From positions 50,011,842-50,075,841 of the forward strand of contig CM059569.1 in NCBI GenBank assembly GCA_030386875.1: 64,000 bases of DNA, read 5' to 3'. The position numbers and the translations under genes are program-made. Below, piece by piece: positions 21,727-35,300 of this stretch (positions within the stretch are counted from its first letter, which is position 1; each line of letters begins with the position of its first letter). Origin of the DNA: Morinoia aosen. Taxonomy: Eukaryota; Arthropoda; Malacostraca; Amphipoda; Talitridae. A model generated the notes under the pieces. That model made no database searches, was not told where the DNA came from, and saw only the letters and a program-made list of their open reading frames with translations.

Positions 21727-22661
21727 TGTCGGGTTTTCTTGCCGTTGGGTGGTTGAGTGTAAATATTAATTTGAACGGCCAAGAAAAACTCGATCAATTC
21801 TCGAAGCGTAAGGGAAAATTATGAGAGGGATAATGAAAAACGGATTTGGGACTCAGCTTAGTGCAGGTGGAGTTTATTGGAAGAAGAACCAGATGGGTTT
21901 CGATGAGCTTGACTGGAATCCCAGTGAGGTCCGGAGTGCAGGAGGTGAGCTTCGGTGAGCGCTGGCGTAGCTCCGGCCGGTGGATGAGATTTTTAAGTGT
22001 ATCGAGTTCAGGATATTATTTACTGTGGGCAATTTCTAAACAAGCACAACAATCGGTGCGTAGCTATTCGTGTGGGGCAAAGCCTGCTTAATTTTTGGAG
22101 CAGGTGAGTTTGATCAAGGAGCCGAGCCTGATGGCGATGATGGCTCTTGGTTTGAATAGTACTTAAGATCCAGGCACGCGGAATTTCAGCGAATGCAAGG
22201 CTAATTCAATGGTGCCCGTACTTGTACTTTTAGGCAGTTGAGAATTAAGGCCCGTAATTAGGGAATGTATCCGGCTAAAGGCCCAGAACATTTGCCAAAT
22301 CCAATCCAAGTAGAAGAACCAAAAACGGCCCAGGGAGAATGTTGTAAGTGGTGTGTGTGATGACGTTGAGGTCGAGAATTTGCTGTAACACTGCCAAAGT
22401 AGGACGCCAAAGTAAGAGTGGCTGTTTGAAAGAAGAGACGCGCAACTGCGCAGTGTTGCCACCAGAGGGCTTCTCTCTCGAAAAATGTCAAGTGTTATTT
22501 TTATTATTTTATGCATTTACACAAAAACTTCAATGATTACGAATTAGAAGTAGAAAATACTTAATAATAAATTAGAGTAATATTTTTAATGCTACTAATT
22601 AATTTATTTAAGTATGAATGGCAAATATATAATTTTTACGCTTATGTAGCGGTATGCTACA
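21727..22661 (-). repeat. LTR 3 (5' LTR of the array)
   Basis: 935 bp, TGT to ACA. Followed by the right target duplication GGAC at 22662-22665. As the 5' LTR it would carry the element promoter, but its transcription runs away from mRpL12. Confidence 0.93.
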
Positions 22662-22739
22662 GGACCAAACCTAACCTAAACGAGCACATCCTGATACAAT
22701 TCTAACATATCAATGAATGTAATGGTTAGGTTAGGTTAA

Positions 22740-23014
22740 CATCGGCATCTTTGGGATGCTTTATTTCCAATCAAGCCTGATACATATGATCTTAGCATTG
22801 TTTTTTCAAATGTTTTATAACTACCCTATATATAGGACACCATGACGGTTCCCCCGTAAAGCCGGTACCCATTTCCGACATCTGGGTTGAGTGGGGTATT
22901 GTGCTTGAGCTTTCCCTTATACCCAACGGGGAAAATCTCCGCGCCAGCGCCGGGATACGAACCCGCGACTCCAACATGCGAGCCCGATCCCTTAACCACT
23001 GTACCACGGAGAGC
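22740..23014 (-). mobile_element. tRNA-derived SINE (family 1)
   Basis: Read on the minus strand it starts with a tRNA-like head: A-box-like TGGTACAGTGGTTAAGG and B-box-like GGGTTCGTATCCCG, about 70 nt. A unique body follows (GTTGGGTATAAGGGAAA, CAAGCACAATACCCCACTC), and a tail ends TTGATTGGAAATAAAGCATCC. A second copy lies at 48249-48531 and a tail fragment at 47998-48110, so this is a repeat family, not a functional tRNA gene. Confidence 0.85.
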
Positions 23015-23312
23015 ACTTACATTTGGCCATCGTTTAATGTTATACTGAGGAATTCGATATCCATGATACCGCAAACTCAGACATCCTATGTTAATTTTTA
23101 AATATGGCTTTTATTCCTAATAAAGAATACATGTGTGAAAATGTTTCCTAACGAGTTTTATCACGTTCCGCAAAAGCCGAAGAATGTGTAGTAATATCAT
23201 CAGCATTCCGTGTTCTTACCGGTGTTTGACTTCGTGTGGTCGGTGTGGAGACTCACGCGTCTGCAATACTGTGCTATTGAGTTCGTATTCTTCGAAGCTT
23301 ATAAGGATAACA

Positions 23313-23371
23313 ATGGCTACAACAAAACTTATGGCACTGTCACGACTGTTACCGTATACTTGTGTTGTTCG
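23313..23371 (+). CDS. mRpL12: mRpL12 exon 1 (start codon, targeting peptide)
   Basis: ATG in the context AACAATGGC, then a short positively charged, hydrophobic leader, ending GTTCG|GTAAGT in phase 2. Only about 650 bp separates this ATG from the gypsy array, and a SINE lies between them. Confidence 0.75.
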
Positions 23372-26300
23372 GTAAGTCATGGTTGCATACCTCTCAAGTT
23401 TCGTTAAAATGAAATCCTGAAGAGCTCTTTTGAAATATGCGAGATCTTGAAAAAAGTATGAATTTATCACGATTTGAAAATGAAATGCATAAATACAGCG
23501 ATTGAGATGTGTAATTTTATCTAATTATGTTTGCTAAACTATAGGTATAGTGTGTAGTTAGATTATTATTTGTTTTTGTAAGGACTGGCTTGTCATATTT
23601 TTGAGGTACAGATCAATTATTGTTCGAGCACTGTACGTCAAGGTTGCTGAACATGCAGGTCAAAGTCATTGTATAGGTCACTTGCTAACTTCTCTTACTC
23701 ATTCTAGTATCAGACAACATTGTAACTAGTAATGAATCCCGTGAACAGATTATAGACAGCAAATTTAAAATATTAGATACCTACTTGTACCGCTAACTTA
23801 GACCTACGTATTTTGGTCATTTTTCATTCATAAACCTGAACCTTCACTCGACAAAAGGTAAATCTTAAGAATATGTCAGTTATCGATCTGGTAAATCTGA
23901 AGGATATGTCAGTTATCAATTTTGTAAATTTCGATGTCTAAGCATAGTTAATTAGATCAAAATAAGGTAAATGTTGAGGACTGGACCATAATCGATTTTC
24001 CACTCTTTGATCAATAAAGATTGTTGACGAGACCAAAATAAACAAGTTTTCTTCAATGCGTTTTCCGGCGGAAATAAGTATTTTGAAAGTTATGACATTA
24101 AATGAGTTACCGTAACTCCAGTGTTTGAGGCGGTGAAAAATATACCGCGCGGTCCGACGTGAAAGTAAACAGGCGTTCCCGCGCGCCAACCAAGCCGACG
24201 TAGAGCAAACCCCCTATTACAAACGTTAAGAGGTTGGGTCGTGAGGGGTAGCAACAGTTCTTTTAGTGAAAATTATGGTAAATGTTGAGGACTTGACCAT
24301 AATCGATTTTCCACTTTTTGATCAACAAAGATTGTTGATCAGACCAAAATAAACAAGTTTTCTTCAATGCACTTTCCGGCGGAAATGAGTATTTTAAAAG
24401 TTATGGCGTTAAATGAGTTACCGGAACTCCAGTGTGCATCACCCTATTACAATTGTAAAGAGGTTGGGTCGTGAGGGGTAGCCACAGTTATTTTAGTTTT
24501 ATAGTTTTCACTAAAAGAACTGTTGCTACCCCTCACGACCCAACCTCTTTACGTTTGTAATAGGGGGTTTGCTCTTCGTCGGCTTGGTTGGCGCGCGGGA
24601 ACGCCTGTTTACTTTCACGTCGGACCGCGCGGTGTATTTTTCCCCGCCTCAAACACTGGAGTTACGGTAACTCATTTAATGCCATAACTTTTAAAATACT
24701 TTTTTCCGCCGGAAAGTGCATTGAAGAAAACTTGTTTATTTTGGTCTCATCAACAATCTTTATTGATCAAAGAGTGGAAAATCGATTATGGTCAAGTCCT
24801 CAACATTTACCAAAATTATAAAACTAAAAGAACTGTGGCTACCCCTCACGACCCAACCTCTTTACGTTTGTAATAGGGTGATGCACACTGGAGTTCCGGT
24901 AACTCATTTAACGCCATAACTTTTAAAATACTCATTTCCGCCGGAAAGTGCATTGAAGAAAACTTGTTTATTTTGGTCTCATCAACAGTCTTTGTTGATC
25001 AAAAAGTGGAAAATCGATTATGGTCAAGTCCTCAACATTTACCCAAAATAAACAAGTTTTCTTCTATGCACTTTCCGTCTCAAATGAGTACGTTATTAGT
25101 TATAGCGGTAAATGACTTACCACAACTCCAGTGTTTGAAGCGGCAAGTAATTGAAGGAGCACGTTGGACAGCAACACTACAATGCGCACTCGCTTTCAAC
25201 GCGATCGTCATCAAAGACGAAACAAAACCTACCGCTCTACCTTGTTAAATACTCATTTGAAGAAAAAAGTGTATAGAAAATAAGTTGTTTATTTGGATGT
25301 TATTACCATGATTCAAGCAACAAAAATTCGGAAATCGATGAGTAGCTGTTTATTCGAGCGCATTCGTCATCAAAGACGAAACTAAACTTACCGCTATAAA
25401 TCGTAAAATACTTATTTGAGACGGAAAGTGCATAAAAGAAAACTTGTTTATTTTGATTTAATTAATTGGGTTCAGGCACCAAAAAGTGGAAAATCGATAA
25501 CTGACATATCCTTCATATTTACCATCGATTTTCCACTTTTTGGCGCCTGAACCTAATTAATTGAATCAAAATAAACAAGTTTGCTTCTATGCACTTTCAG
25601 TCTCAAATGAGTATTTTACGATTTATAGCGGTAAGTTTAGTTTTGTCTCTGATGACGAATGCGCTCGAATAAACAGCTACTCATCAATTTTCGAATTTTT
25701 GTTGCTTGAAACATGGTATTAACATCAAAATAAATAACTTTTCTTCTATACACTTTTTTCGTCAAATGAGTATTTAACAAGGTATAGCGGCAGGTTTAGT
25801 TTAGTCTTTGATGACGATCGCGCTGGAAGAGAGTGCGCATTGCAGTGTTGCTGTCCGACGTGCTCCTTGAATTACTTGCCGCCTCAAACACTGGAGTTGC
25901 GGTAAGTTATTTACCGCTATAGCTAATAAAATACTCATTTGAGACGGAAAGTGCATAGAAGAAACTTGTTTATTTTGATCTAATTAACTATGCTTAGGCA
26001 TCAAAATTTACAAAATCGATAACTGACATATCCTTCAGATTTACCTGACAAAATGCAAAGTGCATACCCTCTGAAAATAGTCAACCGATGAATTATTATT
26101 ATTATATTTCTTGTTTGTTTTTTGTGCTTCTGTAATTTGGGTATAACTACTGACTACTATTATTTAATTTGCAGACTTTTTGTTGAGAATAAGCCTAGGC
26201 TCAAAAAATTCAGAGTAAATGTTTTTAAAGCACTTCTTCTCCGTTTCTTTCAATTATTGTTGGTGCAGAGAAGCATTCCATGATTGCTTTCACTGCTAAG

Positions 26301-29300
26301 CAGTAAAAGTTTTGAAATTTATTGGCATCAAGAGTTGCTTAATTAGAGACCAGGATGTAATTTCAGAATTGCAGGGCATAAATTAGAAAAAAGTTCAAAA
26401 AATTTTTGATCTAACGTTAAAATAGTTCACATTTTCCAAGTATCTATTTGGTTTTGAAAAATTTCAAAATCTGTTCGTGAAGTATAGGGCCTAGTTCATT
26501 TCATTAAAAACCTTAGAAGTTATTCAAATATCAATATCATTGGATAATTTATAGGGCTACCAGGTACCTAGAAGTAAATGATTGGCAATTCCTGATAGCT
26601 TTCAAGTATTGAATTCAGTTGAGTTTTGAAGTAATATAAGTGTAGTGAAACTAGCCTGCTCACTAATTGTCTCACCACTAGGACGCCGTTCTGTCAGAAT
26701 GCCAACCAGGCAAGGGTTAGCTATTCAGGCTAATTAGCTAGGCCCAGACACTAGGGTAAGATGCGGGATGGACAATTAACAATGTATTAAAACATGACAA
26801 GTATAATAGACATAACACGTATAATCTCAGGACGTGTCTTGCAAGAGCCGTCTCTCTATTACACGAGATCGTAGCTCTTCCGCCGACTAAACATCCCGCA
26901 AAAACACCTAAAGTACAATGGTAAAAGAGGGCGCAGGATTACCCAAGCACGGTATAGAGACCATGGTACCATGATAGAGACTAACACAAGCATCAGGCTG
27001 AATTCAGGCAAGAAGCTTAATTTAGCCTAATCGTAGTCAAGTGCACTGCATGAAGGTCCTAACGCAAGTTACACAACAGCCGTGCAAACGTTAACTTTGG
27101 CTTTCGAATGGCTTAAGCCAGGCGGTCGCAGTATGGAGCGCTACGTACCGTACAGCACTACCCGCAAGGTACAAAACACGCAGTGAAATAGTTTCACTAC
27201 ATAAGCTAGCTGCCGAAACAATAAATAGCTATTTTGAATCCATGTTGTTGATATTCTTTCTCGTTATTACGATGTTTAGTAACACCATATTGTAAACCTC
27301 TGTAGAAGACATATTTTTTTAAATAATGTTTTTAACCTCCGTGCACTTGGTTAAATTATTGTGCTTGTCTAAATTAGTCTCAAAATTAATTTACATAATA
27401 CTCAAAATTTCGAATCTTTCTCCAGCAATACCAATCATTTGAGTTCTATGAGCTTCACGACAATGTTCTGGAAAATAAAAACATCTTAGAACGAAGAGAC
27501 CTGCAGAGCACTGATAATGATAGAATCTCAACTCTTCGATTACTCGGGCTTTTCGTGCACTGTACAACTTTGTATTTCTCGTAAATCCGGACGAATCCTT
27601 CAAAAGTTCTCAGCTTTCTCTCGTCGTTGTGTGAAGCACAACAAAATTTGAAAATATTTGCATTTATTTCAAAAAATTGATACTGTGTTATTGACATTTA
27701 AACTGTTACTTACAAGAGCTTCTAGAGTACCAGACGTCAAAAATTACCTTTTTTAAAATTAAACTCTTATGCACAGTTAATCTTCTCGTAGCAAAATAAA
27801 ACTATAGAGAAAGCATGGAAAATATGATATCTCTAAAATTCATGTTCTTCCGATGAAGCGCTGTTTCGATGTAACTCAAACTACTACGACTGACAATAAT
27901 GAGTTAGTTGCGTGTTTTTCTAACAGGCCCTTTACGCGATAATATTTCATTCAAATCTTGTTAAATATTTTACAGGAATTTAAATAACTAGCAAGCAAAA
28001 CCTCATTAGTATTGCGTGAGTAACCGGTAAAATAATAATAATAATAATAATTTTGTGGTCCTCAGAATGTTTGGCAATACACCGGCATGTGTATTTACTT
28101 ATATAAAGACTACAAATCTTTAAACTAGTTGCACAACTGCTGCACATTCTGCCGAAAATCTCTTTAAAACATTGGTTACTTACGAATAAAAGAGGTAAAA
28201 ACTACAATTGGCGAAACCACCGAATCAGAATAAAAGTGAGTAGAAACGCTTCAACGCACCCACACTTTTCAACCTTCAAAATTTTACTGACACGATTTAT
28301 AAATAGTTAGCGTCAGCGCAATGACTGCGGATGGATTGGTAACTTAAATTTCAAAGCACTGGTTGCAATTGTAAATGGAACACTCAATGTCTCCACAAAT
28401 TGCGAAACATGTTTAGAGTCGTTAATTGTATTTTTTCAAACAATTTTGCTCCTCTGGCATTGATCAAGAACAAAAAACTGTAATGTAGGAAATTTTTGCA
28501 CAACATTCAAAATTTAAATATGTTATCGTAACTTACATGTATCAACTGGCATTACTGAACACAAGAGTGTCATGTTAAATATTTTGTTTTACGATGATTG
28601 TGATTCATAATTTTATTATATATGAAATTGTTATGATTTCAATTGAGGACGTTTTACATTAGGAAATTTTTAAACCCCAATATGTTGTAAGGCATCCCAT
28701 GTATCATAATTTTTGGAAATGAATGGGTTTTCTTTCTTTCTTATGCCATCTAACTTCACCGAGAAATATCCAGTAAAAACTTTGGTAGAGTAATTTTATC
28801 GGATATCAAATAACTACTAAATTTACAATGAATCACATTTATCAATGTTGAAATTATCTGTGCGATGGATTTTATTAATTTACATAGATGTTCCCTTTGT
28901 GTATTTTATACTTAAAAACCGTTAATTGCATTTTATCCGCAAACGTGAACAACGAAAGAAAATCATTCCAAAATACCTGTTCAAGACACCCACTGTCATT
29001 TCAAATGCCACGCTTCGCTCACATTACATTTTTTAGCCCTAATGCTTATTTGATTTCAAGCCATCAAATTGATTGGCAGAAATTGGTTTTCTCTAACTTC
29101 ATGACGTATTTAATTATAAACGAAATATAAAAAGTATCATACAACTTACTCTAAGACAAACCAAAATAATGTGTGAATATTTACGCACTCTAAAGGAAAA
29201 ACGGAATAACCATATAATATTTCAACAGCATGTATACTCTACCTTGCATACAACTGCTAGGTAGCTGCGGTGCGGAAGGAACAGCTTTCCGGAGCAAATG

Positions 29301-32300
29301 GAACTCTCGGAAGTTCATTTCTCGTGAACGAGCTCAATTTGTGTCTCGTACAAGGCCGAATAGCGAATCATTCTCGTAAGAATAGCATTAAGGGATTCGT
29401 CTCGTCTGGTTCACAGGGAACAATAATGAATAACTATTACTCTGAAGGGGTTTTTGACTAAAAAATTTACCTTTTCCTAAAGCTGAAAGTTTCCTTTTTC
29501 CGACGAAATAACTTAAAGGCCATTTAAAGCAAGATATATGGTATAAAAATGTCTTTTAATACGATGAATGACGTTTTCTTGGAAAGCATTCGTTCATCTG
29601 CGCGGCCTCGCTTATCAGTTCATTACGAAACATGGTCTGAGGAGGTGTGCGACGCTCCTATCACTCGATCCAGTCTACGTTGATTCTTTCACGTATAAAA
29701 AGAAAAATGTATATAATAACAATTATTTTATGATAAAAACCTTTTAAAAACCAATTTTAAGTTGTATTTGTTTCAATTTATTGTGCCAATTTTGATTATA
29801 AGGTACTTCAAAATACTTCACAGAAATTCCCTGGATTGCTACATCAAGTTCCAATTTGCCATTGTGTCCAGGCATAAAAAAGTTCCCTGAAATTCTTCCC
29901 TGTTAGAGACAGATGAGTAAATTGAGAGAAGTTCAGGATGCTCTGTTTCCCCACATAATATATCTGTAACTAATTAGTTCTTTAAATACTTCATCTAAGA
30001 AAATGTTCATTACAATTTTTCTATACTTTTACTAGAAGTTATTTGCATATTTTTGGTGCTCTTTCTTAAAGTTGTGACATTTATTTCAATGTTGGAACTA
30101 AAATTCGGGTTGATCCCAATCAGTAAAGGAAGCTGATAGTCTGGTTATTTTGATCATGTTCAAACCATACTTTTGTAGTCTTATTGTTTCACGCTAATGT
30201 TTCATTTCAAAACTTGTTCACATTAGGAAAACCGTTACCTGCATTACGTTGAAGAAGACAAATACATATTAGTATGAAGGATTGAATTATTATTCAACTC
30301 ATTAACTGTGTGTTGTGACATGTGTACCAGAAGAAAAAAGCTAATGGTATAGGTATAAATGAACAGCATTGTGATTTATTCATAGCTATTTTAAATTAGA
30401 TCTTAGTGTAAATAGTGAAATATTTCTGTATAATTATAGTTTTCTCTCTTCTTGAAAGATAGAACTGTATAGCCTTTGTGCAGTAAAGTTGGTTTTTCAA
30501 TTCTGCTATGTTCAGCCTAAGTAACCTTGTTGCAATTATGCTAACATAGTCAACATATTGAATTATTTATTTATTTTTCCACTTTGATGTTATTTTTTAT
30601 TATATTTTTTTTTAATATTAATTAAGAAATTTCTCTTTTGCTTTCATACTCATCAATTTTTTCTAATTTGCATCTGAGAAATTGTGCTAAGCTAGTTTAG
30701 AAAATATTTATTGTATTGAGGTACTAAACTTGCAGTTATTAAATTGCAATAAATAGATCTAAAATTCTAAATTTTTGAAAATATTGTATAAAAGTATTTC
30801 CTTGCTCTAATGTAAAAATAACTTGAAAATTAAAGCATAGTCATCAGAGTTTTTTCCATAAATAATGGTGACAGTGTTCCAAGTCTATAAATTAATTCTG
30901 GCTTTTTCTCAGTTTATTTTAAAAATTAAAGTTATCTTAATTGTATTCATTCACCATTTACTGCATCACAAAGCTTGTTTCATAGAATTTGTGAGTATTG
31001 CTTTAATTATATTAACCAATGCATTGTATATGGCAGACCCCTGAGGTGCACTGGACAGCGTTTTATCAGCCAGTCATGTGTGGCTCTCTCTGAGTCCATG
31101 CCACTACCTGTTCCTGAAGGAGAGAAAAAAGTAAGTTGTTTGCAGTGATTCCTTATAGCTTTAATCAAACCTGTTAGCTGAGCTTCTAGATTAAATAAAA
31201 TCATTCAACACTGGAAATTTTTGGAATTTATCTTCCAAGATCCATTGGGAAACAGTAGTCTCAATTTATAAGTGGAGTTCTTCCAATTTTTTTAGCACTC
31301 AGCTATTTAATTTCCTAAGTTTATTTGTTAAGTTGATCATCTATACAGTTAGTTAAATATTTTGTATTATAGCCTAGTTCACTTTTATGTAACTGAACAG
31401 TTAGTTTCTGGCAGTTCTTCAGTCTTTGCTGTAGTAAAATTGAAGTGTTGAACAATTACTTCCATCTCATTCAGCTTTCAGTTGACTGAAGTCTGCTGCT
31501 GTACATAGACAAAGAAAATAATTTTCCAGAAAATTCTACTGCAATCCTGTTTAAGAAAGCACTGTAAAACTTTCAAGCCTTTTAATTATAAGCATTATTT
31601 GCTCTCTTCTCATTTTTGGGATTATAAACTGATGTCTTCATCAATATTATAGCAATGCTTCACTATTTGTGCATTCTTATACTGAATTTATAATCAGCAT
31701 TCAAAAACACTTGAGATGTACAATTCTTGTTACTTTACTTTGGTGTAACTACAGTAATAAAACTTTGACTATACGTTAGATACTAATTGCACCTGCTGTG
31801 TTTGTATTGCAATATTGCTGGGTTGTATTGCAAGAAATGTCAGCTTTGATTGATTTTTAAGATTTTATTGAGTGTACCTATTACATGCACCCTCTTTAAC
31901 CCTTTAACGCCCCAGAGGACACCAGTGTCCTCTTTCAAAAATACCCTCAATATATTGAATTTCTTATTCAATTAGTTCCCTAATGTGTTCTTTGAAGTTC
32001 TCTGCCAAGTGGCAGTTCCTATCCCATCCTGATACCGGTGACTGCCTGATGCCAGCGCCAGTTTAGTGACGGTGGTTGTGTTAACGGTAATATGAGTACA
32101 AAAATTCGGACGTTAAAGGGTTAAACTGGGAACAAACTTGGATGCACTTTTTGCTATAGCTAGTGCTTGTAATTTTCTGAATCTGAAAGTATATCTATTT
32201 GAAAGCCTTAGTAGTATTCCTTTCACTCTTTTCCATGAGCATATTGGAGTGTCTGTTAGTGTTCTTGAAGTTAGAAGAAAATAATTAGTTGATTTGAAAT

Positions 32301-35300
32301 TGTGTATCAGATTAAATTATGTCCAATTAATTTTTAGGAATTTATTTGGTAAAAATTGATGAGCATTTTTATTTGTCAAATGTTGAACTAATGCTATTCA
32401 ATTGTAAATGTATTTATAAAAAATTTATTTTTTCAATTTAGATTTGAAAATTAGCTCACTCCTTGAATTTTATTTTTTAGGAAACATTAAATTCATCCTA
32501 AAGTATAGCTTCAACCTCTGTGTTTTCTTCTTTTATTGAAAAAACTTTCCCTAATTGACTGAGACAAACATTGCTCATTTTTGAACACACATTCATGTTA
32601 GAATTACGGGGGCAAGGACGACAAAGTTTGTTATAGGATTTACTTGATAAATCCATAACACATGAGGATAGAGCGAGAGTCACACATCCTTACAGCAATG
32701 AGTACCGACGGCAACTGACCGAGTCAGAATGTCAGACTATAAACTAATGCGCATTACGTCTAGACATCTAACTTCTAGAACATTCCAGGAAAAAATACTA
32801 ATATGAGTAATGTAATAAAACGTCACATTTTACAGGTAGAAACAAATATTCCTCACAATAAATAAGAAAAGACTATATACTGTGATTTCATACATGAAAA
32901 CAGTCGTACAAATTATGGAACTAGTTTACCGCTGCTTCCAAGAGAAATGTCTGGGACAATTAATATCTATAAACATAAGAAACAGAAAAAACACTCAAGG
33001 TGTAACTTTAACAATTTACCTCTAAATTTTCTAAGAAATTCAAGCCAAACTTCGAGGTGAAGTCTACATTCTCAGTACATATACCAGTACACTAAGGTAC
33101 TTCAAACTGTCTATTGAGGTGTACCCGGCGCACATCGAGAAGATAGTGAGCGACATCTCACAACTAACACTGCTGGAGGTTGCCGACCTCAATGCTGCTC
33201 TGAAGGAACGCCTCCACATCCCTGATGCTGCACCAATGGCTGCTTTCCCTGCTGGTGCCATGGTAGCTGCCGCACCTCAGGTAACGGGCACGGGTGTGGC
33301 TTCTTGACACAGTGTTGTGTATGTGTGTGTGCTGAATGGCTTCTATCTGAACACTAGATGTGGGAGCATTAATACCTTGCCATCTGATCTTGTAGTTATT
33401 TTTGGGATGTGGATATAATAAAATTCTTGATGAGATGGCCTATGCTTAAGAAAGCTTAACTTTCCCAAGCTATGGAGTACAATGTTTTGGAAGCAGGTAT
33501 AAATAAAGTGGGGACAATTGTTGGAGATTGAAATATTAGACTGGATAAATAATAATCTTCTCAGATAGTAAATTCATTATTGGTATTTACTCTTTTTTCC
33601 TTAGAAAGCAGTGTGATATATTGGTGAGCTAAATGTGTAATATTTTTGAAGGGAACTAACGTCAGGTATAGATAAAACTTATTATGTGCATTACAGTGAC
33701 ATCTGAATATAAATAATTTTATGTGAACCAACATTCATTGCAAATGTGTGGTTATATTTAAGGAAAATTTCCAGGATTAAGGTTGGTTCAAACTAGCATG
33801 TCAGAAATGTTGCCCAATTTGTAAATCATTTTCTAGATACACATTTTTGTTGTGGGTCACCATTTCTCAACTCGAAATGACAATTTTCATACTTTATTAT
33901 TTAGAACTAATATATGAGAACTATCAATATTTTGCAGCTCAAGAAAGCCTAACGATTGTCCAGGTTATATTGTATTTCTGGTTTAATTTTTATCCTAATT
34001 TGGTGATTAAAATTCACTGTAGTGTGGTAGTGTGATATTTCTCTCCTCATTCTGATGGTAAAAGCCTGACAGCAGTGCTAGTCTTATACCAATGGTTGTG
34101 ATAACACTAATATAAGAATAAACAAATATTCAGATAGCAAGAGATCAAAAATCTCCAGCTCCATAAGTTCATTCTCATAAATTAGGTTGAAGAAGAAGCT
34201 GAGGCTCCAAAGGAAGTAAAGACAAACTTCTCGGTGAAACTGACGGCTGTGGACCCTGCAAAGAAGGTGGCTGTGATCAAGTTCATCAAGAGCTGCATGG
34301 AAGGCTTCAACTTGGTTCAGGTGCATATGTGGTGTGTTGTGACTTTGGTTTCAGGTCATTTGTGGATGTAGATGACCAAAACTTGCACATGTTGTTGACC
34401 TTGAGTGAACGAGCATGATTCTTACTTTGGTTTTGGTTGGTCGTGGTTTGATTGTGTCGATCTTATGATTGGTCTTTTGTCATGTGTAGTACTTCATTTT
34501 TCTTTGATCTGTCTTATGTGTAAGTGTGACTCTTCAATTTGGTCCAGTTTGCCCGTTTAAAAGCAATAGCTGTGTAGACTTTGTGCTATCAACATAGCTC
34601 ATATGCTGTGATTTTTTAGGGTAGACCACTAAGAGGGAGACAACTATTGTATCTTAAGGGTTGCCATGTAACAATTCATAGTATCAATATAATTCTTGAA
34701 ATAACTGTCATACAGCGCTTTAACACTACTCAAACTATGCTAAAATATAATGATTTTAATTTAATCTTTTTAATTTCTATTTAAACGCCATCTATTCTAT
34801 TTCTATTTAAACGCAATACGCTTGAGCGCTTGCGTTCTATGCTTCATGCCCAGGTTCGATCCCTGTGAGCGGCAGTTGGCGTGAAAAACGCTGATGCGGC
34901 AAATCAGGGTCGTTGCCTGCAGTATGGTCACTGTCCTCAAGGAATGTTACCTGAGCACTAAACGAGAGAAAAATGAGGCCTAAAGCTCGGGCGTGACTAG
35001 GGGCCTGGGGAACCCCTATCATGTACATTCCCTGTAAAGTATCATGTAAATGATGCTAGCCACCCTCTACTTGAAAAGAGGAAAAGGCTTGGTATATAGA
35101 ATATATATAGAAGTTCTATTTAATGAACGAAATGCTGTTTTGTTACACCAAGCATAAAAATATAAATGTTTTGTTGTACCAACATGGTAAATTAGCATAT
35201 TACCATTGATACCCTTATGGAAATAAAACTATTGTATCCTCATAAAACTGTTGTATCTATAGGAATTGGCACTCCCAGAACAAAGATGTAAGATCACTAG

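Larger units (their letters stand above)
10000..22661 (-). mobile_element. Tandem Ty3/gypsy retrotransposon array (LTR-int-LTR-int-LTR)
   Basis: Three directly repeated 935-bp LTRs (10000-10934, 15859-16793, 21727-22661) enclose two internal regions of 4924 and 4933 bp. The whole is flanked by one GGAC duplication, so it entered as, or became, a single unit. On the minus strand the order is LTR, primer binding site, gag, pol (protease, RT, RNase H, integrase), LTR. No env-like ORF is present. The LTRs start TGTAGCA and end CCGACA in the sense direction, and differ from each other at only about one or two bases as read by eye (for example GAGCTGGAC against GAGCTTGAC near 10180, and AAATATATAA against AAATTTATAA near 22625), which points to recent insertion. 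The gag CHCC finger and GPF-type integrase tail suggest a CsRn1-like lineage. Confidence 0.95.

Noticed and set aside
22940..23014. A possible functional tRNA gene
   Set aside because: Box-like motifs are present, but the sequence continues into a repeated body and tail found elsewhere in the window; it is a SINE head.
23938..24821. Two matching ORFs starting MARGNACLLSRRTAR on opposite strands
   Set aside because: They are the two arms of the foldback element read on opposite strands, not duplicated genes.
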